Assembly: GCA_964613795.1 (NCBI GenBank)
Contig: CAZTJR010000004.1
Span: forward strand, 92,903 to 156,902
DNA: 64,000 nucleotides
Direction: 5' to 3'
Source: Chromatocurvus sp964613795
Lineage (GTDB): Bacteria; Pseudomonadota; Gammaproteobacteria; Pseudomonadales; Halieaceae
Numbering within the stretch: the first letter of the stretch is position 1; each line of letters opens with the position of its first letter. Positions 24,772 through 32,625 of the stretch are shown piece by piece. The notes under the pieces were generated by a model. It searched no databases. It saw only the letters and a list, made by a program, of their open reading frames with translations, and was not told the origin of the DNA. A program made the position numbers and the translations under genes.

Positions 24772-25926
24772 ATGGCGAGAGGCACTGAATCCAGCGACAC
24801 CACGCGCGTTGAACGCGACGCTTTCGGCGACATTGAGGTGGCAGCGGACCGCTACTGGGGCGCGCAGACCCAGCGCGCCATCGGCCATTTCGCCATCGGC
24901 AGCGAAACCATGCCGGCCGCCCTGATACACGCGCTCGGCATCGTCAAACACTGCGCCGCACGCTGCAACGGCGAGCTTGGCGAGCTGGAACCAGCCATTG
25001 CGCAGACGCTGGCAGCGGCCGCAGAGGAAGTCATGCAGGGTCGCTGGGACGCGCACTTTCCCCTCTCCGTCTGGCAGACCGGTTCCGGCACCCAGACCAA
25101 CATGAACGCCAATGAGGTCATCGCCAACCGGGCCAGTGAAATGCTCGGCGGCACGCTTGGCAGCAAGCAACCCGTGCATCCCAACGACCACTGTAACCGC
25201 GGCCAGTCCTCCAACGACAGCTTTCCGAGCGCCATGCACATTGCCACCGCCCGGGAAACCCATAGCCGGCTGCTGCCCGCCCTGGAGGGCCTGCAGACAA
25301 CGCTTGAAGCCAAACGCCGCGAATGGTGGCGCATAAACAAGATCGGCCGCACTCACCTGCAGGATGCGACGCCGCTCACGCTCGGCCAGGAGTTCTCGGG
25401 CTTCGCGCAGCAGATTGATCTGGGGCGGCAACGCATTACCAGTGCCCTCAAGGACATCCATGCCCTCAGCCAGGGGGGAACGGCCGTCGGCACCGGCCTC
25501 AACTGCGCATCCGGGTTCGCCGACCTGTTCGCGCGCCGAGTGGCGGAGGTGACCGGTCTGCCCTTCACCCGCGTCGACAATACCTTCGAAAGCTCCGCGG
25601 CCCACGACGCGCTCGTGGCCTTCTCGGGCGCGCTGAATACACTCGCGGTCAGCCTGAACAAGATCAGTAACGATATCCGGCTGCTGGCCTCGGGGCCTCG
25701 CTGTGGCCTCGGCGAACTGATATTGCCCGAGAACGAGCCCGGCTCATCTATTATGCCGGGCAAGGTAAACCCGACCCAGTGNNNNNNNNNNNNNNNNNNN
25801 NNNNNNNNNNNNNNNNNNNNNNNNNNNNNNNNNNNNNNNNNNNNNNNNNNNNNNNNNNNNNNNNNNNNNNNNNNNNNNNNNTTCGATAAACTGGTCGATG
25901 TCGACGCGATGACCGGCGCCAGCTGA
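24772..25926 (+). CDS. fumC: Class II fumarate hydratase, interrupted by assembly gap
   Basis: From ATG 24772, 336 residues are readable up to the superfamily signature GSSIMPGKVNPTQ, which carries the catalytic serine loop. SGTQTNMNANEV and NDHCNRGQSSNDSFPSA also mark it as FumC. A 100-N gap follows, then only 14 residues (FDKLVDVDAMTGAS) before the stop. FumC is about 460-470 residues, so roughly 120 residues are missing while 100 N stands for only 33; the gap length is a placeholder. The enzyme interconverts fumarate and malate in the TCA cycle. It ends at a strong terminator. Confidence 0.92.
   Translation: MARGTESSDTTRVERDAFGDIEVAADRYWGAQTQRAIGHFAIGSETMPAALIHALGIVKHCAARCNGELGELEPAIAQTLAAAAEEVMQGRWDAHFPLSVWQTGSGTQTNMNANEVIANRASEMLGGTLGSKQPVHPNDHCNRGQSSNDSFPSAMHIATARETHSRLLPALEGLQTTLEAKRREWWRINKIGRTHLQDATPLTLGQEFSGFAQQIDLGRQRITSALKDIHALSQGGTAVGTGLNCASGFADLFARRVAEVTGLPFTRVDNTFESSAAHDALVAFSGALNTLAVSLNKISNDIRLLASGPRCGLGELILPENEPGSSIMPGKVNPTQXXXXXXXXXXXXXXXXXXXXXXXXXXXXXXXXXXFDKLVDVDAMTGAS
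25782..25881. other. Assembly gap of 100 N inside fumC
   Basis: Exactly 100 N, a conventional placeholder. Family length suggests the real missing sequence is several hundred bases. The downstream frame matches the upstream frame only by chance of the placeholder size. Confidence 0.98.
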
Positions 25927-25934
25927 GTAGAGGC

Positions 25935-25965
25935 GCCGAGCGGGGCGCGCCGAGCGGGGCGCGCC
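25935..25965. repeat. 14-bp tandem repeat, 2.2 copies, after fumC stop
   Basis: The unit GCCGAGCGGGGCGC occurs twice in direct succession and starts a third time, 9 bp after the fumC stop codon. The duplication creates the stem of the terminator described next. The core GAGCGGGG is shared with the repeat at 29582-29623. Confidence 0.85.
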
Positions 25966-25980
25966 CCGAGACAGTTTTTT
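25942..25980 (+). terminator. Rho-independent terminator of fumC
   Basis: GGGGCGCGCC-GAGCGG-GGCGCGCCCC forms a 10-bp GC stem with a 6-nt loop, followed 7 nt later by TTTTTT (25975-25980). This is a standard intrinsic terminator 15 bp after the fumC stop codon. Confidence 0.85.
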
Positions 25981-26090
25981 CACTGATAAGCCACGCGTGT
26001 ATCTTTATATCGCACAGTGGCTCATCTACAATATGCCCTGGTTCGATAATGCAAGTAATAAAATAATCCACGCATTGACCGGAGACTGCC

Positions 26091-28277
26091 ATGACCCGTC
26101 AACACCCAATTGCCCGCACGCTCAGCGCACTGGCGCTGGCCCCGCTCGCCACTGCCACACTGGTGGCGGCGCAACCCCAGTTGGAGGAAGTTCTGGTCAC
26201 CGCCGAGCGACGCACCCAGAGCATCAACGATGTCCCCCTGTCGGTTGTAGCGCTTTCCGGGAGCGACATTGAAGTGGGTAAGATCAGCAACCTGAACGAC
26301 GTTGCCTTCCGCACCCCGGGCCTGACCTTTAATCAGTTCAACGTCGGCGAACCGCGGATCTACATCCGTGGCATCGGCAACAGTTCGGACTCCGCAGCCA
26401 GTGACCCCGCTGTCGGTGTCTTCCTGGACGAGGTCTACATCGGCCGCACCGGTGGTGTGGGATTCGACCTGTTCGATCTCGAGCGCATCGAGATCCTGCG
26501 CGGTCCCCAGGGCACGCTGTACGGCAAGAACACCAACGGCGGCGCCATCAACATTGTCACCTCGCGACCCTCCCAGGAAACCGAGCTGCGGGTTCGCGGC
26601 TCACTGGGCAGCGACGGCCTGCGCCATATTCAGGGTCTCGCCAGCGGCGGCCTGACCGATCGCGTGGCCGGCAAGCTGGTCTTCTCGCGTCGTGAGCGCG
26701 ACGGCTTCGGGCGCAACGTCATTACGCCGCAGGACATCAATACCGAGGGCAACTTCTCCGCCAGCCGTCTCATCGGCGGTTCGATCGGTGCGGCGGGCAG
26801 CGGGCAGGACCTGGACAACCTGAAGAACTTCAGTGTCCGCGGCCAGCTGCTGTTCGACATCAGCGACCGCGCCAGCCTGCTGCTCGGTGCCGATTACGCG
26901 AAGAACGAAACCAACGGCAGCTGCCGCAGCATCCAGAACCTGGACAAGGCGATCGCGGGGCTGACGCCGTTCTGGGAGCTGGGCATCCCGCAGGCGGCCC
27001 AGGCCGACGAGCGCCACTGCGCCACGCAGTTCGACACCGGTCAGGAGCGCGACGTCTACGGCGCCATGGCCCGTTTCGAGTACGACCTCGGTGGCCCCAT
27101 GCTCACCTCCATCAGTGCCTGGCGCAGNNNNNNNNNNNNNNNNNNNNNNNNNNNNNNNNNNNNNNNNNNNNNNNNNNNNNNNNNNNNNNNNNNNNNNNNN
27201 NNNNNNNNNNNNNNNNNNNNNNNNNNNTTTTATACCCAGTACAGCACGCTGCTGCAGGGTCTGGGGCTGGCCGGTGAGGGCAACGTGCTGTTTGTCCAGG
27301 ACAACACCACCGAAAGTGCGGCTGTCTATGGCCAGGTCGACTACGACATCACGCCGCAGCTGACGCTGACATACGGCGCGCGCTGGGCCGAGGACAAGAA
27401 AGACATTACCCAGAACTCACTGGACCTGCTCGGCACCGTACCCTCCGGCGTACCGCTGATCCTGCCGCCCTTCGAGGCACCGGTGTCGGCCAATGACACC
27501 TGGTCGGAGGTCACGCACAAGGTGTCACTGGCCTATCGTCCGACTCAGGACATCATGCTCTACGCCACCTACTCCGAGGGTTTCAAGAGCGGTGCTTTCC
27601 AGTCGCAGACCAACCTCGCGTCGGTGGCCAGTGAACCGGTGGATCCCGAGATTGTGGAAAACATCGAGGTTGGCATGAAGTCGGCGTGGTGGAACAACCG
27701 TGCGCAGTTCAATCTGTCCTACTACGACATGGACTACAGCGACCTGCAGATCTTCGAGCTCAACAGCCGGTTTCTGCTAACGCTGCTGAACGCCGAGGCC
27801 AGATCCAAGGGGGTTGAGGCCAGCTTCGACATCGCACCCACGGAAAATCTCACGGTCAGCGCCAGCTACAACTGGAGCGACGCGACCTTCGACCGCTTCA
27901 TCAATTCCAACAACCTGGATCTGTCGGGCAATGACCTGCCCTTTGCCCCTGACCAGGCGCTGACCGTCGCGGCGAATTACCGCTTCAATCTGTCCGGTGG
28001 CAGCACCATTGACGTCGGCGCCAGCTACAACTGGAAGGATGACTACTTCTTCGGGCCACAGAACCGCGAGCGCGAGCGCCAGGAGAGCGTGTCGCTGATC
28101 GACGCCAACGCCACCTGGTACAGCGGCGACGGATCGCTGAGCGTGGACATCTGGGGCAAGAACCTCGACGATGAGCTGCAGCTGTCGAACCAGATTGTCG
28201 ACCCCACGGGGGTCACGTCCGAGTTCTACATGCCGCCGCGCACCTACGGCGTTACTGTAACCAAGTCCTTCCGCTAG
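26091..28277 (+). CDS. TonB-dependent receptor, interrupted by assembly gap
   Basis: This outer-membrane receptor has a signal peptide (about residues 1-27, ending TLVAAQP), TonB box LEEVLVTAERR, plug domain (about 40-160: SINDVPLSVVALSG, YIRGIGNSSDS, VGVFLDEVYIGR, RIEILRGPQGTLYGKNTNGGAIN) and a beta-barrel ending in TYGVTVTKSFR with C-terminal aromatic/Arg residues. It belongs to the large iron-siderophore/sugar-type subclass; the ligand is unknown. A 100-N gap interrupts the barrel at 27128. About 345 and 349 residues flank the gap, near the usual total, so the missing part is probably short. CGGAGA precedes the ATG. Confidence 0.93.
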   Translation: MTRQHPIARTLSALALAPLATATLVAAQPQLEEVLVTAERRTQSINDVPLSVVALSGSDIEVGKISNLNDVAFRTPGLTFNQFNVGEPRIYIRGIGNSSDSAASDPAVGVFLDEVYIGRTGGVGFDLFDLERIEILRGPQGTLYGKNTNGGAINIVTSRPSQETELRVRGSLGSDGLRHIQGLASGGLTDRVAGKLVFSRRERDGFGRNVITPQDINTEGNFSASRLIGGSIGAAGSGQDLDNLKNFSVRGQLLFDISDRASLLLGADYAKNETNGSCRSIQNLDKAIAGLTPFWELGIPQAAQADERHCATQFDTGQERDVYGAMARFEYDLGGPMLTSISAWRXXXXXXXXXXXXXXXXXXXXXXXXXXXXXXXXXXFYTQYSTLLQGLGLAGEGNVLFVQDNTTESAAVYGQVDYDITPQLTLTYGARWAEDKKDITQNSLDLLGTVPSGVPLILPPFEAPVSANDTWSEVTHKVSLAYRPTQDIMLYATYSEGFKSGAFQSQTNLASVASEPVDPEIVENIEVGMKSAWWNNRAQFNLSYYDMDYSDLQIFELNSRFLLTLLNAEARSKGVEASFDIAPTENLTVSASYNWSDATFDRFINSNNLDLSGNDLPFAPDQALTVAANYRFNLSGGSTIDVGASYNWKDDYFFGPQNRERERQESVSLIDANATWYSGDGSLSVDIWGKNLDDELQLSNQIVDPTGVTSEFYMPPRTYGVTVTKSFR
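27128..27227. other. Assembly gap of 100 N inside TonB receptor gene
   Basis: Exactly 100 N, a placeholder of unknown true length, in the beta-barrel coding region between ISAWR and FYTQYS. Confidence 0.98.
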
Positions 28278-28305
28278 ATAGCCGGGCGGCCAGTCCGCTC
28301 GCGTC

Positions 28306-28341
28306 CCTGCGCCAGTTTCAGGTTCCGGAAGCTGGCGCAGG
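28306..28341 (+). terminator. Hairpin after TonB receptor
   Basis: CCTGCGCCAG and CTGGCGCAGG form a perfect 10-bp stem with a 16-nt loop, 29 bp after the receptor stop. No U-run follows, so it may be a weak terminator or an mRNA-stabilising structure. Confidence 0.5.
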
Positions 28342-28400
28342 CTTCGTAGCCAGCGCCGGAAGCGGAACCAGATCACCGCCACATCAAGCTGAGTCATGCC

Positions 28401-28622
28401 GGCGCCATCAACCATCACACCTACCGACTGGCGCGAACTGCCGCGCGCGAGGGCCTGTAAGGGGTGAATATCGAGAAGAAGGATGGCAGCGTGTTTGTTA
28501 TCGAGGTGAATGACAATCCGAGCATTGGGCGCGGCATGGAAGACAAGTATCTCGGCAACGAGCTGTATCAGCTGGTGATGGCGGAATTTGCGCGTCGCCT
28601 GGAACAGCGCAGTCGGCGCTGA
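28401..28622 (+). pseudogene. Remnant of a RimK-like ATP-grasp gene with internal stop
   Basis: In one frame the sequence ends VFVIEVNDNPSI, then GMEDKYLGNELYQLVMAEF and a stop at 28620-28622. This matches the C-terminal ATP-grasp metal site of RimK/GNAT-RimK ligases (family pattern GLYGVD..., VIEVNDNP, then ED-x3-LG-x-ELY). Just upstream the family's GLYG is read as GL-stop-G, with a TAA at 28458-28460 where tyrosine is expected. The N-terminal few hundred residues are absent: only about 180 bp separate this from the TonB receptor stop. It is therefore a decayed fragment. A 52-codon frame from GTG 28464 is open but unlikely to be functional. Confidence 0.6.
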
Positions 28623-28633
28623 GCGGCCCGCGC

Positions 28634-29593
28634 GTGCATACACACGACAGCGATGTCCTGGCCTTTGCCCTCGCCGCCTGCGCGGGGCCCGCACGTGCCT
28701 GGCTGATTACGATTGTCGCCACCAGCGGTTCCTCCCCGCGGCCCGCCGGCGCCATGCTCGCCTGTGACGAGAGCGGTACCCAGGCCGGTTCAGTGTCGGG
28801 CGGCTGTGTCGAGGAGGACCTGATTGAGCGGCTGCGGGCGGGTGAGTTCGATGCCCAGCGCATTCAGCGCATCCGCTACGGCGTGAGCGCCGAGGAAAAC
28901 GCCCGTCTCGGCCTGCCATGCGGGGGCCAGCTCGACCTGATCGTGCAGTCACTGGGTGCCGATGACCGCCGCTGGCTACAGGCCCTTCTCGACGCCATCG
29001 CCGAACGCCGCTGCATACAGCGACAGGTGGACCTTGCCGACGGCTACACGGCGCTGCAGCCACTCACGCAGTTTGCCGAACTTCAGGTGGGTACGACGCA
29101 TCTCGCTCAGAGCTTCGGACCTCGCTACCGTATGCTGCTGGTCGGCGCCGGCCAGCTGGCGGCATCACTGGCTGAGCTGGCGCTGGCCATGGATTACGAG
29201 GTACTGGTGACCGATCCGCGACCGGATACACTGGCCCAGTGGACCGGGCCGGAGGTGCCGCGGCTGCCGGGCATGCCCGATGACGTGGTGCGGGCGCAGG
29301 CTGCCGACCGCTTCTCGGTGGTTATTACCCTGACCCACGATCCGCGGATTGACGACATGGCCCTGATGGAGGCGCTAGAGAGTGAGGCGTGGTACGTCGG
29401 CGCCCTGGGCTCGAAGCGGACCACGGAAAAACGCCTGCTGCGATTGCAGGCGCTGGACATTCCGCAGGAAAAAATAGACCGGCTGCAGGCACCCGTCGGC
29501 CTCGATATCGGCAGCAAAACGCCGCTGGAAATTGCAGTTGCCATCATGGCGCAACTAGTGCAGCTGCGGCGCCGACCCGCCGGGGCTGCCTGA
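28634..29593 (+). CDS. XdhC-family molybdenum-cofactor chaperone
   Basis: The 319-residue protein has an N-terminal XdhC/CoxI domain (WLITIVATSGSSPRPAGAML and AGSVSGGCVEEDLIERL) and a C-terminal Rossmann-like XdhC domain (MLLVGAGQLAASLAELALAM, then TLTHDPRIDDMAL and YVGALGSKRTTEKRL). XdhC proteins bind molybdenum cofactor, add the terminal sulfur ligand and insert it into xanthine-dehydrogenase-type enzymes. It faces the iorAB-like genes, with which it almost certainly works. The GTG start is 11 bp after the RimK remnant's stop. The last four codons are part of a 14-bp tandem repeat. Confidence 0.88.
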   Translation: MHTHDSDVLAFALAACAGPARAWLITIVATSGSSPRPAGAMLACDESGTQAGSVSGGCVEEDLIERLRAGEFDAQRIQRIRYGVSAEENARLGLPCGGQLDLIVQSLGADDRRWLQALLDAIAERRCIQRQVDLADGYTALQPLTQFAELQVGTTHLAQSFGPRYRMLLVGAGQLAASLAELALAMDYEVLVTDPRPDTLAQWTGPEVPRLPGMPDDVVRAQAADRFSVVITLTHDPRIDDMALMEALESEAWYVGALGSKRTTEKRLLRLQALDIPQEKIDRLQAPVGLDIGSKTPLEIAVAIMAQLVQLRRRPAGAA

Positions 29594-29623
29594 GCGGGGC
29601 TGCCTGAGCGGGGCTGCCTAAGC
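29582..29623. repeat. 14-bp tandem repeat, three copies, spanning xdhC stop
   Basis: GGGGCTGCCTGAGC occurs three times head to tail (29582-29595, 29596-29609, and 29610-29623 with one change, GA to AA). The first copy encodes the final Gly-Ala-Ala and the TGA stop of the XdhC-like gene, so the coding end has been copied downstream. Confidence 0.9.
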
Positions 29624-29658
29624 CCTCGCCCGCACCCGCGACCGGTGCAGGCGAGGGC
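29622..29658. terminator. Long bidirectional hairpin between convergent xdhC and iorB
   Basis: GCCCTCGCC pairs with GGCGAGGGC, and inside it GCACC pairs with GGTGC around a 7-nt loop, forming a two-part stem. It lies 29 bp after the XdhC stop and just before the iorB stop on the opposite strand, fitting a shared terminator. Confidence 0.65.
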
Positions 29659-29663
29659 AGACC

Positions 29664-31922
29664 TCAGGCGCTGAGTTGCTTGCCGATGGGCAGCTCACGG
29701 ATGCGCCGACCGGTAGCCGCAAAGATGGCGTTGCACAGCGCCGGCGCAAAAGGCGGCGTTCCCGGTTCGCCAACCCCCGCCGGCGGCGCCTCGCTGTCGA
29801 CCACTTCCACATCAATGGATGCCGGACTGCGCGGCATGCGCGCCACTTGGTAATCGTCGTAGTTCGACTGCTGTACCGCTCCCTTGTCCACGGTGATCGC
29901 AGCATCCAGCGCCGCGCTCAGTCCAAACACCGATCCACCCTCCATCTGGTTGCGCACCGAGTCGCGGTTGACCACAGTGCCGGCATCCACGACCACCCAG
30001 GCCTTTGGAATCGCCAGCTCGCCGCTCTCGCTGACCGTCACTTCCACCACCGTGGCGACGTAGCTCAGGAAACTGCGGTGGACCGCCAGGCCAAGCCCTG
30101 ATCCCTCGGGCATGGCGCGGCCCCAGCCCGCCAGATCGGTAGCGCGGCGCAGCACATGCTTGAGCCGCGCAGTGTCAAAGGGGTAGGCGTCGGTGTCAGC
30201 GCCATAGTTGGCAAACTTGGAGCCTTCGGCCGCAAAGTCGATCAGGCGATCCGGGCCGATGGCCTCGAGCAGGAAGTCGCGGTGGTCACGCCCGGCGGCG
30301 TCCGCCAGCTCGGCCATGAATGACTGGCTGGCAAAGCAGTGGTAGATATTGGCCACCGAGCGCATCCAGCCGATGCGCAGCTGCGCGGGCACACGCCCCG
30401 TCTCGACCTGGATGTGGGGCAATGCATTGGGCGGGTCACGCAGGCCCAGATCAGTCTCGAACCCCGGTTCCTCGGCTCCCGCCACAAAGGTGGACTGGAT
30501 CGTGGGAAAAGTGGAGCGATGGCGCCAGGCCTGAAGGCGTCCCGCGTCGTCGAGACCCGCCTCGAGGCGCTGTGCGCTTACGGTGTGGTAGAAGCCGTGG
30601 CGGATATCGTCCTCACGGCGCCACTGCACACGCACCGTGCGTCCTGTCGTATGCGCCAGGTAGGCCGCTTCCGCGGCAAAATCCGGCTTGGACTTGCGGC
30701 CGAAGCCGCCGCCCAGCAGCGTGACATGCACCCGCACCTGGCTCTCATCGAGCCCCAGCATGCCGGCAATCAGGCTCTGGTCGGCCTGCGGATTCTGGGT
30801 GCAGGACCACAGCTCGAGCACGCCGTCGGCAAAGCGCGCGCTGGCCGCCGGTGGCTCCATGGGCGCCTGCGCCAGGTGGGGCACGTAATACCTCGCCGTA
30901 TGCGTTTTTGCCGCGGCCTTCAGCGCCGCATCAACGTCGCCCTTCGTATAATGCACGTCGCCGGGCTGCTCGTTGGCTGCCTCCATCTGCTCGCGGAATG
31001 CGGCCGAGCTGTAGCCGTCGTTCGGCGACGCGGTCCAGGTAATGACGAGCTTCTCGCAGCCCTTCTGAGCCGCCCAGGTGTTGCTGGCAAGGACGGCAAC
31101 ACCGCCCAGCGGCCGGAACTGCACCGGGGCCTCCGTGTTCGCGGGCATCTCGATGACGTCGATCACGCCGGGCACCTTGCGTGCCTCGGCAGCGTCGACG
31201 GACTCCACGGCCGACAGCACCACGGGTGGCCGCGCAATGACGGCGACCACAGCATCTTCCAAGCGGACATCGGCGGCAAAGGCGGCCTTGCCCGTCAGTA
31301 TGTCCGCCATATCGACAATCGGCTTGCCCTCGCCGATATAGCGCCAGTCCTTGCGCGCCTTGACCGACACCGCATCCACGGGTGGCGGCTGCCGGTCTGC
31401 GACCGCGGCGGCGAGATCGGCAAAATCGAGAGTCCGGCCGGAGGGCAGATGACGCGCCTTGTGCTGCTCGACCACGCAGTCCGTCGGCGCAACCCCCCAC
31501 TGCTCGGCCGCCACGTCGCGCAGCATGTGCCGCACGGTAGCGCCTGCAAGTCGCAGACGCTGGAGATTGAAGCGGATGCTGCGCGAGCCGTCCGTGTTCT
31601 GGTCACCGTAGCGCTTGTCGCCGAGCGCCTGCTCGATCGCGATGCGCTGCCAGTCTGCCTCGAGCTCATCGGCCACAATCTGCGCCACGGCGGTGCGCGC
31701 GTGCTGGCCCATTTCCGAGCGATGGCAGGTAATGACCACGGTACCGTCGGCCTGCAGAGCAATGAACAAGCGCGCGTCGCTGTCGGCCTCAGCGGCCTCA
31801 GCCGCTACCGCCGTGGCCGAGGGCCCCTGCCGGGTCAGCAACGGCAGCGCGAACACGGCGACACCGGTAACCGCGCCGGTCTTCAGGAACTTGCGGCGCG
31901 ACAGGTCAAGATAGCGGCTCAT
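29664..31922 (-). CDS. iorB: Molybdopterin-binding subunit of IorB-type aldehyde/aromatic hydroxylase
   Basis: The 752-residue large subunit of the xanthine dehydrogenase family, IorB class, starts with a twin-arginine signal (LSRRKFLKTGAVTGVAVF). Molybdopterin-binding regions are visible as the glycine-rich LLGGGFGRKSKPDFAAEA and the C-terminal GVGEPGTPPFAPALCNAI, which carries the catalytic Glu. IorB-type enzymes hydroxylate N-heterocycles or oxidise aldehydes in the periplasm, passing electrons to cytochrome or quinone. It follows the iron-sulfur gene with a 4-bp overlap. Substrate unknown; isoquinoline oxidation is only the family namesake. Confidence 0.9.
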   Translation of the reverse strand: MSRYLDLSRRKFLKTGAVTGVAVFALPLLTRQGPSATAVAAEAAEADSDARLFIALQADGTVVITCHRSEMGQHARTAVAQIVADELEADWQRIAIEQALGDKRYGDQNTDGSRSIRFNLQRLRLAGATVRHMLRDVAAEQWGVAPTDCVVEQHKARHLPSGRTLDFADLAAAVADRQPPPVDAVSVKARKDWRYIGEGKPIVDMADILTGKAAFAADVRLEDAVVAVIARPPVVLSAVESVDAAEARKVPGVIDVIEMPANTEAPVQFRPLGGVAVLASNTWAAQKGCEKLVITWTASPNDGYSSAAFREQMEAANEQPGDVHYTKGDVDAALKAAAKTHTARYYVPHLAQAPMEPPAASARFADGVLELWSCTQNPQADQSLIAGMLGLDESQVRVHVTLLGGGFGRKSKPDFAAEAAYLAHTTGRTVRVQWRREDDIRHGFYHTVSAQRLEAGLDDAGRLQAWRHRSTFPTIQSTFVAGAEEPGFETDLGLRDPPNALPHIQVETGRVPAQLRIGWMRSVANIYHCFASQSFMAELADAAGRDHRDFLLEAIGPDRLIDFAAEGSKFANYGADTDAYPFDTARLKHVLRRATDLAGWGRAMPEGSGLGLAVHRSFLSYVATVVEVTVSESGELAIPKAWVVVDAGTVVNRDSVRNQMEGGSVFGLSAALDAAITVDKGAVQQSNYDDYQVARMPRSPASIDVEVVDSEAPPAGVGEPGTPPFAPALCNAIFAATGRRIRELPIGKQLSA

Positions 31923-32374
31923 GATGCATTCTCCGCCAGATCAAGAAGCGCGGCCTTGATACGGGGATAGGTACCACAGCGGCAGAGATTACCCTGCATG
32001 GCATTGTCGATCTCCGCTGACGACGGCGTCGGGTTATCGCTCAATAGTGACGAGGCCTGCATGATCTGCCCGGGCTGGCAGTAGCCGCACTGCGGCACCT
32101 GATGCTCCGCCCAGGCCCGCTGTACCGGATGATCGCCGTTCGCGGCCAGCCCTTCAATGGTCGTGATCTCGCGGTTGGCCGCTTCGGAGAGCGGGACGCT
32201 GCAGGAGCGCCGGGCTTTGCCGTCGATATGCACCGTGCATGCGCCGCAGAGCCCGGCACCGCAGCCGAACTTGGTGCCGGTGAGGCTGGCGATATCGCGC
32301 AGATACCACAGCAGGGGCATATCGCCCGCTACCGCCGTGCGATGCGTTTCCCCGTTTATCGTCAATTCAATCAT
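31919..32374 (-). CDS. iorA: (2Fe-2S)-binding subunit of molybdenum hydroxylase
   Basis: The 151-residue small subunit carries two 2Fe-2S clusters. The plant-type ferredoxin cysteines are in KFGCGAGLCGACTVHIDG (about residues 38-55) and the C-terminal four-helix cluster in QCGYCQPGQIMQ and GNLCRCGTYPRI. It transfers electrons from the molybdenum site of the overlapping large subunit. It has no signal peptide, so it would be exported with the Tat-bearing partner by piggy-back, as is known for this family. AAGGGG precedes the ATG. Confidence 0.92.
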   Translation of the reverse strand: MIELTINGETHRTAVAGDMPLLWYLRDIASLTGTKFGCGAGLCGACTVHIDGKARRSCSVPLSEAANREITTIEGLAANGDHPVQRAWAEHQVPQCGYCQPGQIMQASSLLSDNPTPSSAEIDNAMQGNLCRCGTYPRIKAALLDLAENAS

Positions 32375-32625
32375 GTGTCATCCCCTTGCATCGCTCACCC
32401 GCATTTGCCTGTGCGTATTTTCAGACACTAGCATACCCCACTCCAGCGCCGAACCATTCCGGGAACAGATCACCCGGAGCCGGATGTAGCCCTTGCGTGG
32501 GGTAGCGCGCATCCACGACTGCAACGCTGCCGAGCCTTCCTGTCACACTCGCACGCCTGCTCATTGCCTCGCCGGCGCCAGACCGGCATGTTAGCCTCTG
32601 TTGTCCGTTCGCCAGCTGCTCAGCC

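Noticed and set aside
30339..31970. Open frame of 543 codons on the plus strand
   Set aside because: Antisense shadow of iorB, which has a Tat signal and molybdopterin motifs.
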